In this document: positions 18,401 through 23,719 of the stretch, piece by piece
How the letters are laid out: each line of letters begins with the position of its first letter
How positions within the stretch are numbered: position 1 is the stretch's first letter
Assembly (NCBI GenBank): GCA_910583735.1
Contig: CAJTXS010000004.1
Location: 1 to 23,719, forward strand
Source of the DNA: an uncultured Christensenella sp.
GTDB lineage: Bacteria > Bacillota > Clostridia > Christensenellales > UBA3700
Length of the DNA stretch: 23,719 nt
Direction of reading: 5' to 3'
Notes under the pieces: generated by a model
The model's input: only the letters and a program-made list of their open reading frames with translations
Databases searched by the model: none
What the model was told of the DNA's origin: nothing
Made by a program: the position numbers and the translations under genes

Positions 18401-20659
18401 GTTGGCGGAACCGTATACTTTAGTCCTGTCGCTGATTGCAACGGTGATAGCTCGGGGCGTAATGGTAAAGCTATACTCGGCATTCCTGATGACATAGTTG
18501 CTGTTGGCGGGAGTTACGGTAGCCGTATAAGTGCCCGCATTGATAGCCTCTCCGTTGGTGAGGTTGCCGGTATCTTTAAGCGTAACGCTATTGAGCGTAC
18601 AAGGCGCGCCCGGTATAATATCGTCCGCATTGACAGCAGGCGTATCGGGTCTCTTGCCTGCGGCTCCGTCATACTTAAGAGAGGGCTTGTTGGCCCATGT
18701 GACCGATATCTCTTTAGCATTAATGATATAAGCGGACTGATTGGTGCTGGCTGCAAATGTGATGGACACATTGCTGCCCCAATTGTCGTTGTAATCAAAT
18801 CCGACTGTATAGCTGCCCTTGTTACTGAGGTTGCCGCTGAGCGTCTCGCTGCCGTTAACCACCTTAAAGGTGACCATCTCCTTGAGCTTATTCTTGATTG
18901 CCGCAAGGTCGGTAATAGATAGCAATCCATTGGCTGTGCCCGTCTTGGCAGCCGTGACCGTACCGTCTATCAGCCCGTTGGAACCGGGAATAGTATCGCC
19001 GAAAGTAGAATTGATCTTCTGCAACGTAAGCGATATGTCGGCTTTGTTTATAACTACGTTATAACTTCCGATATAATCGTTGTGGTTATTGGCGGATATC
19101 TTAAAGTACACCTTATGCGTACCCGCATCGGTGAAGCTGACGCTGCTGTTCCACGGTCCGGTGTCAGATGTGCTGCTGTATTCGTACGTCGGCGTCACAT
19201 TATTGACAGTCGTTACCGAAGATGGCGGCGAACTGAAGAATTGCTGAGCGCCCGTAAATACAGACGTCTGATTAGCCGTGCTTCCCACGTTGATGTTAGC
19301 CTTATTGATAGTAAGTACGGTTGTAACCGAGGTCTTATTGCCTACGAATTTATATTTGCCGGAATCCTTAACGGTAAACGTAATGTTATATACGCCCGCA
19401 TTGAATATATTGTTCTCATCCGTAGTCTCTCCGGACACAGATATGTTCATGAAACTGCTCTTATAACCGTTATATACGGTGTTAACGGCGTTAGCTGCCG
19501 TTACGGAGCCGTATGTCCAACTTGCGGTAGCGCCGGGAGCCGCTATCTCGAATACGAAGCTATTGAGCTCGCTAGTCTTGTTCGCGACATCGGCTGCGGT
19601 CACTTCTCTTGTCCTAAGCATAGTATTGGCGCCGCTCACAAGAGTGTTATAAGCGGAGACATTGGTTATAGATAATCCTCCGTTGCTAAGCTCGCGATAG
19701 CGACTGGTCAAACTCGAAATAGCCGTATTGAGAGAAGTCTTATCATATACCTCTATAGATATAGTCGCAGCATCTCTGTAAGCCCATCCGGCATAAGAGT
19801 TGCTGTAACCTCCGTTGGCGCTCAATCCGAAATATGTACCCGCGCCGCCGTTAACGTTACGATCGTTCTCGTCGGTGAACGCGTCTATACCGCGTCTTTG
19901 AGTGCTGCCCCCTATTCCGCCGGTAGCGCCTTGATAAATAAGGCGGTTAAAGCTCTGCGTAGAAGAGTTGTTAACGGTTCTTCCTCCGGGTAAATGTCTT
20001 GTATATGTACCTGTACCGGTATTTTGCACATTACCCGTAAGGGGATAAGTGACGTCCCACTCGTCATTGCCGATTCCGAACGATCTTATCGCATATCTTC
20101 TCTCGGCAGTTCCGTTGTTGCTGCCGCTGTAAGTACCGTACTCCATTTTATGGTCCCATGTTGAACTGCTAGATGAGCTCGGCGCGTCCAATCCGTAACC
20201 GCTGAAGACGGTGTCAAAATTGAACGCCGTATTACTGGGAGAAACCCAATTGGTACCGCTGTCTTTCTGGCTGAAACTTCCGATGGAATTGTAAGTTACG
20301 AAAGCATACAAATAGCCCCAACCATACGTAATCTTACCGTGTAAACGGACATAATAACCCGCGTCCTTAAGCGTCTCGGTCTTGTCGATATATATCTTCT
20401 TAGGATATAGCATCTCATACCATGCGTCCGCCTTAGACTCATCGAGAAGTCCCAATACGAAAGCAGCGTTGCTTGTATTGTAACTTGCCTGCGGGGTATT
20501 GAAAGCGGTAGCGAGCTCATTTAACTTAATGTCGTTGTCCGCTCCGCCGGTAATGGGTGTGGTAGTAGAAGTCTGCAGCGTAATCACGGTAGCCAAAGCG
20601 GCTACAATCATTACGCTTACAATACAAAGACTGAATATCTTCTTTCTTACAGATTTCAT
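12416..20659 (-). CDS. Giant cell-surface protein of MBG/YDG-type repeats
   Basis: 2747 residues, one uninterrupted frame. The N-terminus (MKSVRKKIFSLCIVSVMIVA) is a signal peptide. Residues about 40-300 are a unique aromatic- and Ser-rich domain. Residues about 308-368 are helical and FIVAR-like (YDKTSLNTAISSLTSRYREL). From about 380 to 2640 there are beta-sandwich repeats of two kinds: MBG-like units with YGS/YGD/YGT (near 551, 748, 963, 1162, 1403, 1606, 1815, 2023, 2227) and YDG/YNG-like units (for example near 2312, 2399, 2483, 2563). The C-terminus has a hydrophobic helix followed by TTGKKKGA, with no LPXTG motif, so it is probably a single-pass membrane-anchored stalk. It starts at the ATG after GGGAG, with a promoter 30-60 bases upstream. 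The likely role is adhesion or surface display; no ligand can be named. Confidence 0.92.
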   Translation of the reverse strand: MKSVRKKIFSLCIVSVMIVAALATVITLQTSTTTPITGGADNDIKLNELATAFNTPQASYNTSNAAFVLGLLDESKADAWYEMLYPKKIYIDKTETLKDAGYYVRLHGKITYGWGYLYAFVTYNSIGSFSQKDSGTNWVSPSNTAFNFDTVFSGYGLDAPSSSSSSTWDHKMEYGTYSGSNNGTAERRYAIRSFGIGNDEWDVTYPLTGNVQNTGTGTYTRHLPGGRTVNNSSTQSFNRLIYQGATGGIGGSTQRRGIDAFTDENDRNVNGGAGTYFGLSANGGYSNSYAGWAYRDAATISIEVYDKTSLNTAISSLTSRYRELSNGGLSITNVSAYNTLVSGANTMLRTREVTAADVANKTSELNSFVFEIAAPGATASWTYGSVTAANAVNTVYNGYKSSFMNISVSGETTDENNIFNAGVYNITFTVKDSGKYKFVGNKTSVTTVLTINKANINVGSTANQTSVFTGAQQFFSSPPSSVTTVNNVTPTYEYSSTSDTGPWNSSVSFTDAGTHKVYFKISANNHNDYIGSYNVVINKADISLTLQKINSTFGDTIPGSNGLIDGTVTAAKTGTANGLLSITDLAAIKNKLKEMVTFKVVNGSETLSGNLSNKGSYTVGFDYNDNWGSNVSITFAASTNQSAYIINAKEISVTWANKPSLKYDGAAGKRPDTPAVNADDIIPGAPCTLNSVTLKDTGNLTNGEAINAGTYTATVTPANSNYVIRNAEYSFTITPRAITVAISDRTKVYGSANAQDMQRDLDADFASNSGVYAISGDGLVSGHSAGDIFALTISATVPDGGAYINVGESHTIVGTKVDNEISGNYNVTFTGSISGRDGKFTVTEATLTITRGQVAPMPYIGVEQDCSIPTAQIQGDPDAEGRVKGDVELNMAGLSALYTLTDGTGYASEIKIKDVKTDASGNALAYTIYYKIKVKNHKEAVGSYTVTISKAVINVSMDKYTAVYGSAIPDNAQIKANFNVSYTFGTPQFDVSNFLEFYVQDRSIDSLGGEMQIETYGNRAAVGSYTVYHRAKTGVDEPLTNYTFNYTAACNNGAYIIEQKELTVKWAKGASASWKSDSEYVYDNKSPVPAASADVSSGLVEGDTVVPYVDAISQVNVGAVTASARLTDPRNQHNYKIVSGATYDFNIVKRTVIVKIKNMSVLYGSANSSDNKNRLGDLTAAQTNWSYGSAVEFIGDHYQNYTLYTPVQSGSGSTYYNVGKYPIIGGVSDRATGAIVNNYEVIFSGDYSETCDGDIKYDQYYGKAGIFEITKATMQWLGRTGLIDYDATDHYYDMAKLRTFVAFPAGGDIEGVIKDTLQIKVTATTRYDTLEQANVGANPNNRPPIGSPLYNQDSAGPFREKGYYVYHVYVTAANYNDYIGSSIITVSESSVLITITGNVQVEYGDNVLTSDELFDRLNITAVKGLKEGGVELGLTQAIAKLKTLIEFTVGSGSGSDLSGKHNAIADYSVYVKYLNSEIGENFNIGFENDCNQSVYKVVKRKITVDWNWDEVSEQVYGDHKHPTPVISNLAFEVDDGTLFVETVPPAGVQLVGGHSKYVGTYTVNITGVRTDSFYTIEGVPAANLSKTFKIVPREITVTIKNHSYTYGSAAASVETFKSRLKEVGTSFEIGGAGLVAGDDSADIFSLSVELRNPIDGLNYYPADTYKIVGVVADACKDYTVTFQCEGNTAQAYGQLSIDKANSDISINQLPSRKYNGRDYTPVLGEDAIRLSGDGLSLNHNIYYRLGTVGADGGVEFNGAWAESITVRDASTYSIQVKVTADSHNDSEPKVITLQIEQVNVTIEMDAAEAVQYGTALPDSDWLWNNCNITLIGDDVKESDGTVNNDIKSEFLFRVVGSSDVALSGIVNKGSYRVRHYFADESKNNYVVTYALKGDGTACNAGAYNVKAKVINIEWTKGGTGWDSSYDDASKFMYGYVYNGLLPEITAKAKGLLAQDSGLDVNYVVKVLNRVDRTGRSKNAGEYIATAVLSGDGADNYEISADDTLSYKIVAKKVTVVLKYQSNTYGVKDSDVLPYPSSNGWEVEGDGFIAEDGQVISIRLDAALSQGKNYLDVGTYSIVGECNSANYDVTFKGQDKDGNATVDGHGIYEIEAADLDINRSIYDEAEYNGAALVPDVKAWLTGSNDSGVPYVSLHGDVDWSQATIKYLNAEGNECEAADLAINGTSNNTEISFIVSIPNHNDFRGTIAISVQVAKIVISLNPINVVYGDAELTSEQIFERGSISYSGTELAVDLNTLLQFVKGGNSADKGSYDIGYTLVSGYDSSWFDISFADGCNEQAYIIDAKSVTVVWADSSFVYDGAMHRPEYTIEGLVNGDTLSNIQLSIEGYINAGTHNIDVADLGNTNYQVASPSHQFTIAPREIEVVWVGDESLENVIQLRYDGTFQRPYARIQNFATDYDRDRFNNQSWRLGVAGVQKNVGTGYIAVVNAVVNNTNYCLPAGKVLSTEFSIVPRPVTVNWSSNDVFTYNGNMQGASMATLGSLVENEPEPCEFIFDGEAKDAGEHLLRLVGVTNPNYRLPSDIVLSKRFIINPKEVTISWGNTQLTYNGKLQLPTIVAEGAVAGEGNTVFAVEGAAKNVGSYTAVITGTADANYTIAAGDREKVFTIAKATVEISEYTRPDWISGETPGEEKLPTITNIEGVTATIKYYTDEACTNEYTGSFDNAPAGKYWVQLSVESTANYDGIRKVVGSFEIKSGAKIEVALISVVASVVVLAGALAVVLTTGKKKGA
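12950..13745 (-). repeat. Tandem YDG/YNG-type domain array near the membrane end of the giant protein
   Basis: Four units at roughly 80-87 residue spacing begin with VTVVWADSSFVYDG, IEVVWVGDES...LRYDG, VTVNWSSNDVFTYNG and VTISWGNTQLTYNG. Each continues with an INAG/KNVG/KDAG turn, a GT(Y/H) or GE(H) strand and an NxNY(Q/C/R/T) segment. Here the MBG-type partner domains that alternate in the rest of the protein are absent. Confidence 0.75.
14022..19042 (-). repeat. Four-copy super-repeat of about 412 residues (about 1.24 kb) in the giant protein
   Basis: Each module runs: an MBG-like domain (YGS/YGD/FGD plus about ten residues), a YDG-like domain, a second MBG-like domain (YGSAN...), and a closing domain ending in an (N/S)(H/Y)(N/K)(D/E) segment before the next module. 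Modules cover residues about 540-950, 951-1388, 1389-1796 and 1797-2212, with a partial fifth after that. The closing segments read NHNDYIGSY, NHKEAVGSY, NYNDYIGSS, SHNDSEPKV and NHNDFRGTI. Copies are strongly diverged in sequence but regular in spacing. Boundaries are good to about ten residues. Confidence 0.78.
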
Positions 20660-20690
20660 AATTTTTCTCCCAAAAAACTATATCAGTTTT

Positions 20691-20719
20691 ATTTTAACAC
20701 TCAGTAAATAATATGTCAA
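20691..20719 (-). promoter_or_regulatory. Promoter of the giant surface gene
   Basis: TTGACA (20719-20714), a 17-base spacer, TAAAAT (20696-20691). The start is expected near 20684, leaving a leader of about 25 bases with GGGAG before the ATG at 20659. Surrounding DNA is very AT-rich. Confidence 0.75.
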
Positions 20720-20871
20720 TAATATGTAAATAATAAAATTATCATCATTTTTATACAAAAAACGCGCCTATATGTCGATTATCTTCTCCAAACAGCGCCG
20801 CTGTGGCGATTTTCCAATTATTGCCTGTTACTTAATGGAATTAAAAATCACTTTCTATAGACAAATATTGC

Positions 20872-21522
20872 CTATTTAATACCTGCAAGCGTTTTTTTCA
20901 ATTCGTATGCCCCGTAGCACAGATATGCGGCTCCGTTATCGATGAGCGTCTGCCCGTCCGAGAAGCCCCAAGAGACTCCTATCGGCATTGCCCCTACCGC
21001 GAGAGCAGTCTTGATATCCTGCACCCCGTCCCCTATTATCGCGATATCGGCAGGCTCTATACCCCAGTCTGCGATTATCGTTGCTACAGCTTGCGGATGA
21101 GGCTTAAGCGGTATGCCCTCTCTGCCGCCGACGGCGTGAGAAAACGCGTCACCGAAATAAGCGGGGACTATCTCTTTCACCGCATAATCGGGCTTATTGG
21201 ACAGCACCGCCATGGCGTACTTGCCCTTGAACGAAGATATCATCTCCGCAATGCCCTCGTAAGGCTTGCTAAGATCGCGCATATGACCGCCGTAATAGTC
21301 TCTAAAGAGCTTGAGCGCATCGCCTTTGAGCGCGAGAGCGTCCTTAGGCAGAGCACGCTCGATGAGTTTAGCCACGCCGTCGCCTATCATAGACTTGACC
21401 TCGCCGATACTGCGGCAAGGCATATCGAGACAGGCAAGCGCATGATTTACCGCAGCGTGAATATCGCCGAGCGTATTGAGCAATGTGCCGTCTAAGTCGA
21501 ATATCAATCCCTTAATCGCCAT
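20872..21522 (-). CDS. HAD-family phosphatase, phosphoglycolate-phosphatase-like
   Basis: 216 residues, with the C1-cap HAD layout of Gph/PpaX enzymes, which hydrolyse small phosphate monoesters. Motif I is DLDGT (Asp9 nucleophile, Asp11). Motif II is LSNK (Ser108). Motif III is the lysine of LKPHP (Lys140). Motif IV is GDGVQD (Asp165, Asp169), where relatives often have GDS or GDTxxD. The ribosome site GAGGT overlaps the stop codon of the upstream thiamine pyrophosphokinase gene (9-base gap), so it is the last gene of a cotranscribed cluster. Substrate cannot be told from sequence; 2-phosphoglycolate or pyrophosphate are family possibilities. Confidence 0.9.
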   Translation of the reverse strand: MAIKGLIFDLDGTLLNTLGDIHAAVNHALACLDMPCRSIGEVKSMIGDGVAKLIERALPKDALALKGDALKLFRDYYGGHMRDLSKPYEGIAEMISSFKGKYAMAVLSNKPDYAVKEIVPAYFGDAFSHAVGGREGIPLKPHPQAVATIIADWGIEPADIAIIGDGVQDIKTALAVGAMPIGVSWGFSDGQTLIDNGAAYLCYGAYELKKTLAGIK

Positions 21523-21531
21523 ATATCGACC

Positions 21532-22146
21532 TCAATCGTACTTGATGACCAGCCCCGCGCCCTCATGCACGGTAACGTAAGCCTTGGCGCGTTTCAGCAC
21601 GTTGCTCACGCCCAGCCCGGGATTGTCTACGGGCATAAGACGGCGGTCGAGAGGATACTCCGCGCCCTCTATGCTCACAACCGTGTCCCCGCGCATGGGT
21701 ATGAGCGACATCAGCGTCCCCGGCTTGCCCTCGATAGCCGCTCTCCCCGCAGCAAGCGCGTATATTACGCTGTCGCGGCAGTATAGCGCGCACTTAACGC
21801 CCCGCTCGGCTATGTGCACAGCATATTGCAGATTGGCAAGATAGTGGTCTATCCGACCTCCGTCCGCGCCGAAAAGCGCTATTTCGTCTGCGCCGCTCTC
21901 GAGCGCGAGCGATATTGCGTAACCCAGGTCGGTAATGTCCTTATTGACGGGCAAAGTGATACACGCTATGCCTTCCGGTCTCTCGCCCAGCGAGTCCCAG
22001 TCGCCCACAACGTAATCCGCCCTGTCCGATACATATGCGTACCCGCCGTCGGCTGCTATCACCGTGTCGCCCTCTCGGGGAGCAAACTTATCGCGGGCAA
22101 AGTCGCCCGAGCCCACGATATAATATACCTTCTTCTTAGCCGCCAT
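21532..22146 (-). CDS. Thiamine pyrophosphokinase
   Basis: 204 residues. It transfers pyrophosphate from ATP to thiamine, giving the cofactor thiamine diphosphate. Motifs of the ThiN/TPK family: AADGG (31-35), GDWDSLG (48-54), NKDITDLG (68-75), GADGGRIDHYLANL (93-106), and the C-terminal GLGVSNVL, which matches the usual SN-containing thiamine-binding segment. The ribosome site AGG lies five bases before the ATG. It sits 25 bases after the peroxiredoxin gene. No thiamine riboswitch is visible before it, so it appears to be expressed with the cluster. Confidence 0.95.
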   Translation of the reverse strand: MAAKKKVYYIVGSGDFARDKFAPREGDTVIAADGGYAYVSDRADYVVGDWDSLGERPEGIACITLPVNKDITDLGYAISLALESGADEIALFGADGGRIDHYLANLQYAVHIAERGVKCALYCRDSVIYALAAGRAAIEGKPGTLMSLIPMRGDTVVSIEGAEYPLDRRLMPVDNPGLGVSNVLKRAKAYVTVHEGAGLVIKYD

Positions 22147-22171
22147 ATCTGCCTATACCTTATCTGCTTTT

Positions 22172-22630
22172 TTATGACCTAATGCAGCTCAGCGTCTCCG
22201 CTGCATGCGTATCGGGCTTAACCTTGTCGTATACCTTGACTATCGCGCCGTCGCCGTCAATTATGAATGTGCATCGCGCCACGCCCATGACAGTCTTGCC
22301 GTACATCTTCTTCTCCTGCCACGCGCCGTAAGCCTTAATCGTATCCAGCTCGGGGTCGGACAGTAATATAAAAGGCAAGGAATACTTGTCCGCAAACTTG
22401 ACATGAGAGGCTACGCTGTCCTTGCTCACGCCTATGATTACGCCGCCCTCGGCGCCTATCTCATCCGCGAGGTCTCTGAACGCCTCCGCCTCTCCGGTGC
22501 ACCCGGGGGTGTTGTCCTTCGGATAGAAGTAAAGTATTACCTTCTTGCCCGAGAACTCGGACAGCGTCCGCTCTACGCCGTGTTGGTCGTTCAACTTAAA
22601 AGGATACGCCTTGTCGCCTACTTTTAACAT
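22172..22630 (-). CDS. Peroxiredoxin, PrxQ/BCP subfamily
   Basis: 152 residues. It reduces hydroperoxides using a peroxidatic cysteine; in an anaerobe it is part of oxidative defence. The active site is YPKDNTPGCTGEA with Cys44 preceded by Thr41 and Pro42. The second cysteine that many BCP proteins have five residues later is absent (Ala49). Other cysteines are Cys120 (in RCTF, where relatives usually have RSTF) and Cys149 near the end. It therefore looks 1-Cys, or uses a distant resolving cysteine. The ribosome site GGAGG lies five bases before the ATG. Confidence 0.94.
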   Translation of the reverse strand: MLKVGDKAYPFKLNDQHGVERTLSEFSGKKVILYFYPKDNTPGCTGEAEAFRDLADEIGAEGGVIIGVSKDSVASHVKFADKYSLPFILLSDPELDTIKAYGAWQEKKMYGKTVMGVARCTFIIDGDGAIVKVYDKVKPDTHAAETLSCIRS

Positions 22631-22734
22631 AACTGCCTCCGTTGTATATTTTAGTTATTACTGCCGCCTAAAGCGAGTTGTCCGATATCAGCGCAGGCAA
22701 GCCTATCCATCTGCTCCGCTTCGCAATCTGACAG

Positions 22735-23412
22735 CTAATCCCTCGCGCCGAATATGTCCGCGATGTCCGCGCGACGGAAGTCATCTATATAATAGTCGCT
22801 CGCGCTCTTAATTGCAAGCGTGTCGCCGTCCGACAGCCTGTCGTATACGCCTACGCTCACACAGCCCGCGCGCCTTGCCGACTGCAACGCCATAAATATA
22901 TCTTCGTAGACGGCGCACTCGCAAGGCTTAAGCCCCATTCGCTCTGCCGCCTGCATATAAATATCGGGATGCTCTTTGCCTCTGCCTGCTTCCTTAACGG
23001 TCACATATCCGCCGAACAGCTCCGCTACGCCGAGGCGCCTGAGCGCGGGCATAAATATCCCTTCTTCCAACACCGTAGCGATATACATATCAACGCCGCT
23101 CGCCCTAAGAGCGTTAAGATACCTATCCGCGCCCGCCTTGAGTTCGATACGCGTGGCGTACGCCTCCGAACACATTGCGCGCCACTCCGCCTTGATATCT
23201 TCCTCGCTCTCGGGCAGATTATACAGGCGTTTAGTATATTCGGCAGCCGTATCGAAGTGCATGCGCTTGACCTCTTGCGTATATTCCGCGCTCACGCTTA
23301 ATCCGCGACGCGAGAGGAATCGCTCGTCGATATCAGACCACAGCCCCATAGAGTCGAGCAATGTGCCGTCCAGATCGAATATTGCGCCTTTTAGTTGTCT
23401 GTAAGATTTCAT
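22735..23412 (-). CDS. HAD-family hydrolase, beta-phosphoglucomutase/phosphatase-like
   Basis: 225 residues with an alpha-helical C1 cap. Motif I is FDLDGTLLDS (Asp13, Asp15). Motif II is IATVLEEG (Thr113), where relatives usually read ATNS or ASSS. Motif III uses a lysine in KEAGRGKEHPDIY (Lys146). Motif IV is YEDIFMAL (Glu170-Asp171). The overall pattern resembles the beta-PGM/GS1 group, which act on sugar phosphates, nucleotides or other small phosphates; substrate not predictable. AAGGA lies five bases before the ATG at 23412. The next gene downstream (peroxiredoxin) is 104 bases away with no terminator between, so cotranscription is possible. Confidence 0.9.
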   Translation of the reverse strand: MKSYRQLKGAIFDLDGTLLDSMGLWSDIDERFLSRRGLSVSAEYTQEVKRMHFDTAAEYTKRLYNLPESEEDIKAEWRAMCSEAYATRIELKAGADRYLNALRASGVDMYIATVLEEGIFMPALRRLGVAELFGGYVTVKEAGRGKEHPDIYMQAAERMGLKPCECAVYEDIFMALQSARRAGCVSVGVYDRLSDGDTLAIKSASDYYIDDFRRADIADIFGARD

Positions 23413-23567
23413 TTATTCCTTGTCCCGTCTTAACCGCTTCGTAATAATCGCTTAATGCGCCGCTGCCTTGCTGCCGCAACCGCCATCGCCTAACGGCAAT
23501 AGACATGACGGTACAAGCCAACGTCCTCACCGATATTTCCTATCGTCGTTACGGACGATGTTTTCAA
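23413..23567. other. Non-coding stretch between the HAD gene and the 13-bp repeat array
   Basis: No gene is supported. It contains the GC-rich 17-mer at 23461-23477 and, at its right end, decayed or partial copies of the 13-bp repeat (about 23543-23567). No convincing promoter for the HAD gene was found. Confidence 0.5.
23461..23477. repeat. Second copy of the GC-rich intergenic 17-mer
   Basis: CGCTGCCTTGCTGCCGC, one base different from the copy at 5630-5646 and on the same strand. It lies about 50 bases upstream of the HAD gene start. Confidence 0.5.
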
Positions 23568-23719
23568 CCGTAGTTATCAACCGTCATTATCAACCGTCGT
23601 TATCAACCGTCGTTATCAGCCGTCGTTATCAGCAGTCGTTATTAGCCGTCGTTATCAGCCGTCATTATCAACCGTCGTTATCAACCGTCGTTATCAACCG
23701 TCGTTATCAACCGTCGTTA
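23568..23719. repeat. 13-bp tandem repeat array running off the window
   Basis: Eleven full units plus nine bases of a twelfth, all in register. The consensus is CCGTCGTTATCAA (TTGATAACGACGG on the other strand). Variants are limited: final A or G, CAT for CGT in two units, one unit starting CCGTAG, and one more diverged unit (CAGTCGTTATTAG). The last full units (23672-23710) are identical, older-looking ones are at the left. It is not a CRISPR: there are no spacers. On the plus strand all frames through most units encode the cycle PSLSTVVINRRYQ, but there is no start or gene context. Confidence 0.92.

Noticed and set aside
23333..23530. 65-codon minus-strand frame overlapping the HAD gene start
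   Set aside because: Overlaps the well-supported HAD start in another frame, with no ribosome site or family motif.
23568..23719. CRISPR array
   Set aside because: Units are 13 bp, directly adjacent, with no spacers, and no cas gene is present.

Overview
The window looks like a chromosomal segment of an anaerobic, low-to-moderate GC Bacillota, most likely a gut-type Clostridia lineage known mainly from metagenomes. The signs are textbook sigma-A promoters with 17-base spacers, strong Shine-Dalgarno sites, a tryptophan T-box, a NiaR-controlled NAD operon, heavy use of ATA isoleucine codons, and very large MBG/YDG-type repeat surface proteins. This placement is inference. I see no rRNA, tRNA, CRISPR array, integrase or transposase.

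Layout. Positions 1-3109 (minus) hold the first 1036 residues of an exported protein cut by the window edge: a signal segment, a DUF6273-like domain and immunoglobulin-like repeats. A 506-base gap follows (3110-3615) with a 29-bp imperfect inverted repeat, a possible small-RNA promoter and a hairpin terminator. Then comes trpBA (5560 to 3616, minus) with a consensus promoter and a tryptophan (UGG) T-box leader. Divergently from the same intergenic region runs nadB-nadC-niaR-nadA (6126-9799, plus), the whole aspartate-to-NaMN pathway together with its own repressor. A gene-poor gap (9800-10295) carries a long hairpin and a terminator.

Positions 20659 to 10296 (minus) are a two-gene surface locus: a 2747-residue cell-surface protein built from a roughly 412-residue super-repeat, then, after 14 bases, a 701-residue acidic membrane protein with a conserved C-terminal domain of unknown function. 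Positions 23412 to 20872 (minus) are a housekeeping cluster: HAD hydrolase, PrxQ/BCP peroxiredoxin, thiamine pyrophosphokinase and a phosphoglycolate-phosphatase-like HAD enzyme. The right edge (23568-23719) is a 13-bp tandem repeat that runs out of the window.

The most interesting points are these. (i) The TrpA has lost most of its catalytic and phosphate-binding signatures while its TrpB partner looks intact and T-box-controlled, which suggests an indole-salvaging synthase as in Chlamydia trachomatis. (ii) The giant protein has a four-domain higher-order repeat and is paired with an acidic membrane protein of unknown function. (iii) Several unexplained non-coding elements are present: the inverted-repeat element, the long hairpin after nadA, the 13-bp array and a GC-rich 17-mer shared by two spacers.
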